Notes under the pieces: generated by a model
Databases searched by the model: none
Told to the model about the DNA's origin: nothing
What the model saw: the letters and a program-made list of their open reading frames with translations, nothing else
Assembly (NCBI GenBank): GCA_949358305.1
Contig: OX442314.1
Coordinates: forward strand, 36,679,211 to 36,739,210
Origin: Strigamia acuminata
Taxonomy: Eukaryota; Arthropoda; Chilopoda; Geophilomorpha; Linotaeniidae
DNA: 60,000 nt
Reading direction: 5' to 3'
Program-made: the position numbers and the translations under genes
Shown here: one piece after another, positions 58,640 through 60,000 of the stretch
Layout: each line of letters begins with the position of its first letter
Position numbering within the stretch: position 1 is the stretch's first letter

Positions 58640-60000
58640 GGCAACAAAGTTTATCCAACCCCATCTGAGGACAAGATTCGTAAGGATATAACATCCCTGG
58701 AACAAGATATCCTTCATTTATCCGGGAAGCGTGACATAGGTCTTGCCAGTGACGCACAGCTGAAAGAGTTAAAAAGTAAAAGGGAAGGACTTAAAACTGC
58801 TAAGTCCCAGCTCAAGGGTTTGCTGGACAGCCGAGAATGCCAGCGGCGTAAACGGGCTAGTGAGAAGATTGTCTTACAAGAAAATCCAGATGTGGCAGCG
58901 AAGCTTCGTCGAAAATCACAAATTGGAAGACCCTCTTTAACCAATGAACAGCCAGAGCTATTAAAAACAATTGTCGATATTGCTATTCACGGATCTGCAG
59001 CGGATGACCGACGACGATCAGAAACCATTCGATCAATTAACACGTTAGACGGGCTTACTACTGAGCTTCAGAGTAAGGGCTTTCAGGTACTAACTTGCAA
59101 ATTTTATAAGCAGCGCTGCTAATTAAATTCAACATTGAGACTTTTTTTGCATAACATAAAAAACAAACATAATTCTTAAATTTCTAGATATCCCGAAGCG
59201 CCGTCTATCTTCAACTCCTCCCGAGACGAAGCAATACTACTGAAGGGAAGCGTCATGTCACAACGGTTGATGTACGACTAAAAAGAGCGGATAACAATGC
59301 ACATAAATGGCATGTCGACACGCAATTTTGTAGAGCTACCATACGATACCTTGAAGAAATTGCCTCGGTGCTTGGACCAGATGAAGTATTATTTTTGAGT
59401 CAAGACAACAAAGTAATAATAAATACTACAAGGAAATATAACCTGATTTTGCAAAATATGTGATGGATTATTTAATTTATGAGCGCTCATTATTATTTGG
59501 TTTAGGCTAGGGTGCCAATCGGAATCACTGCCGCAAATAAGCAAGCTCCGCTCCTCATGCACTTAGATTATCTTGTGAAGTTACCTGACCATGACTAGGT
59601 TGTCGCTGATCGACACAAACTGATTCCCTCGGTTTATGGAGTAATGAAAATACACCCAAAAATGATGGGGGATCCAAAAGCTGTCACATATTCCGGGCCA
59701 ACTTTTATCACTATAAGAAGTGGCAAACACTGTTCTAGCACAGCTGCCTCTCATTCCAAGGATCTCAAGACTCTGTTAACAAACGAAGATTTTTTTGAAT
59801 TCTGCCGTGACAAAAATGGGAATGTAAAACCGGTATTGATTCTGACTGTTGACGGAGGTCCTGACGAAAACCCACGGTATTACTTCTTAAAATAATATGT
59901 GTGGATAATATTTGCCTTTCTTTCTTCTTTGTTTATTTAATCGGCGCCGATATAATGTCGTCTTGCAGGTACGATAAGGTGATCAACTCCGCAATAGACA
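58640..60000 (+). pseudogene. Multi-exon gene of a repetitive invertebrate family, one in-frame TAG
   Basis: Exon-like blocks join in frame: about 58640-59086, 59188-59412, 59506-59876, and 59969 to the window edge, with GT-AG junctions. The protein has a coiled N-terminal part (SLEQDILHLSGKRDIGLASD, RKSQIGRPSLT), then FLSQDNKARVPIGITAANKQ, LPDHD, TYSGPTFITIRSGKHCSSTAA and LTVDGGPDENPR. I recall this as a multi-copy gene family in invertebrate genomes, probably transposon-derived, with no firm function. TAG at 59596-59598 replaces what should be a tryptophan codon after LPDHD, and the QDDK expected by memory reads QDNK. The start is lost or fused to the Helitron remnant. It continues beyond the window. 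Confidence 0.6.

Overview
This window reads as nuclear DNA of an invertebrate animal, most likely an arthropod. The evidence is spliced genes with short GT-AG introns (a saccharopine-dehydrogenase-like oxidoreductase and dipeptidyl peptidase III), metazoan ubiquitin-ligase genes, and a dense population of animal-type transposable elements. I cannot fix the species. Most of the DNA is mobile-element sequence of different ages, with a few host genes between.

Layout. 1-6.6 kb: two candidate exons of an unrecognised gene, a decayed copy of a RBR ubiquitin-ligase gene, and a wrecked Copia element on the minus strand. 6.8-8.8 kb: an intronless CUL5-like cullin lacking an internal C-terminal block. 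9.97-14.71 kb: a nearly complete Ty3/Gypsy element with 129-bp LTRs and TACAC target duplications. 15.4-16.8 kb: an intact intronless ARIH2/TRIAD1-like RBR ligase. 17.7-18.7 kb: a near-perfect 1-kb foldback element with tRNA-like pol III boxes. 19-24.4 kb: Copia, Tc1, Gypsy and MITE fragments. 24.7-27.5 kb: a relic and an intact 11-exon SCCPDH-like gene. 28.9-33.2 kb: a 13-exon DPP3 gene with inverted repeats in its introns. 34.2-35.6 kb: an intronless leucine-rich-repeat protein with an N-terminal Elongin-C (BC) box. 36.9-38.0 kb: a zinc-finger-like reading frame.

From 38.3 to 58.6 kb lies a Russian doll of insertions. A decayed Helitron Rep/helicase reading frame is interrupted by a foldback element with TTA duplications. 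That foldback is interrupted by a TG...CA LTR-like block with GTTG duplications, and that block is interrupted by an 11.3-kb Polinton/adintovirus-like element (39218-50565) with 95-bp terminal inverted repeats and a 6-bp AATACG duplication. The Polinton carries integrase, adenain-like protease, a PLA2-domain protein, packaging ATPase, a DUF8207-like protein, penton-like and major capsid proteins. Its DNA polymerase is not visible; a 200-N assembly gap lies where it would be expected. A second Gypsy element (52693-57487, CTAAC duplication) sits further along in the same Helitron. The window ends in a multi-exon gene of a repetitive invertebrate family, interrupted by one in-frame TAG.

The host genes suggest one theme. 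The CUL5-like cullin, the ARIH2-like RBR ligase and the BC-box LRR protein correspond to parts known to work together in CUL5-Elongin ubiquitin ligases. All three are intronless, and the first two have a TATA box at the same distance from the ATG. Three single-base frame offsets at homopolymer runs, in otherwise intact element genes, look more like assembly errors than decay.
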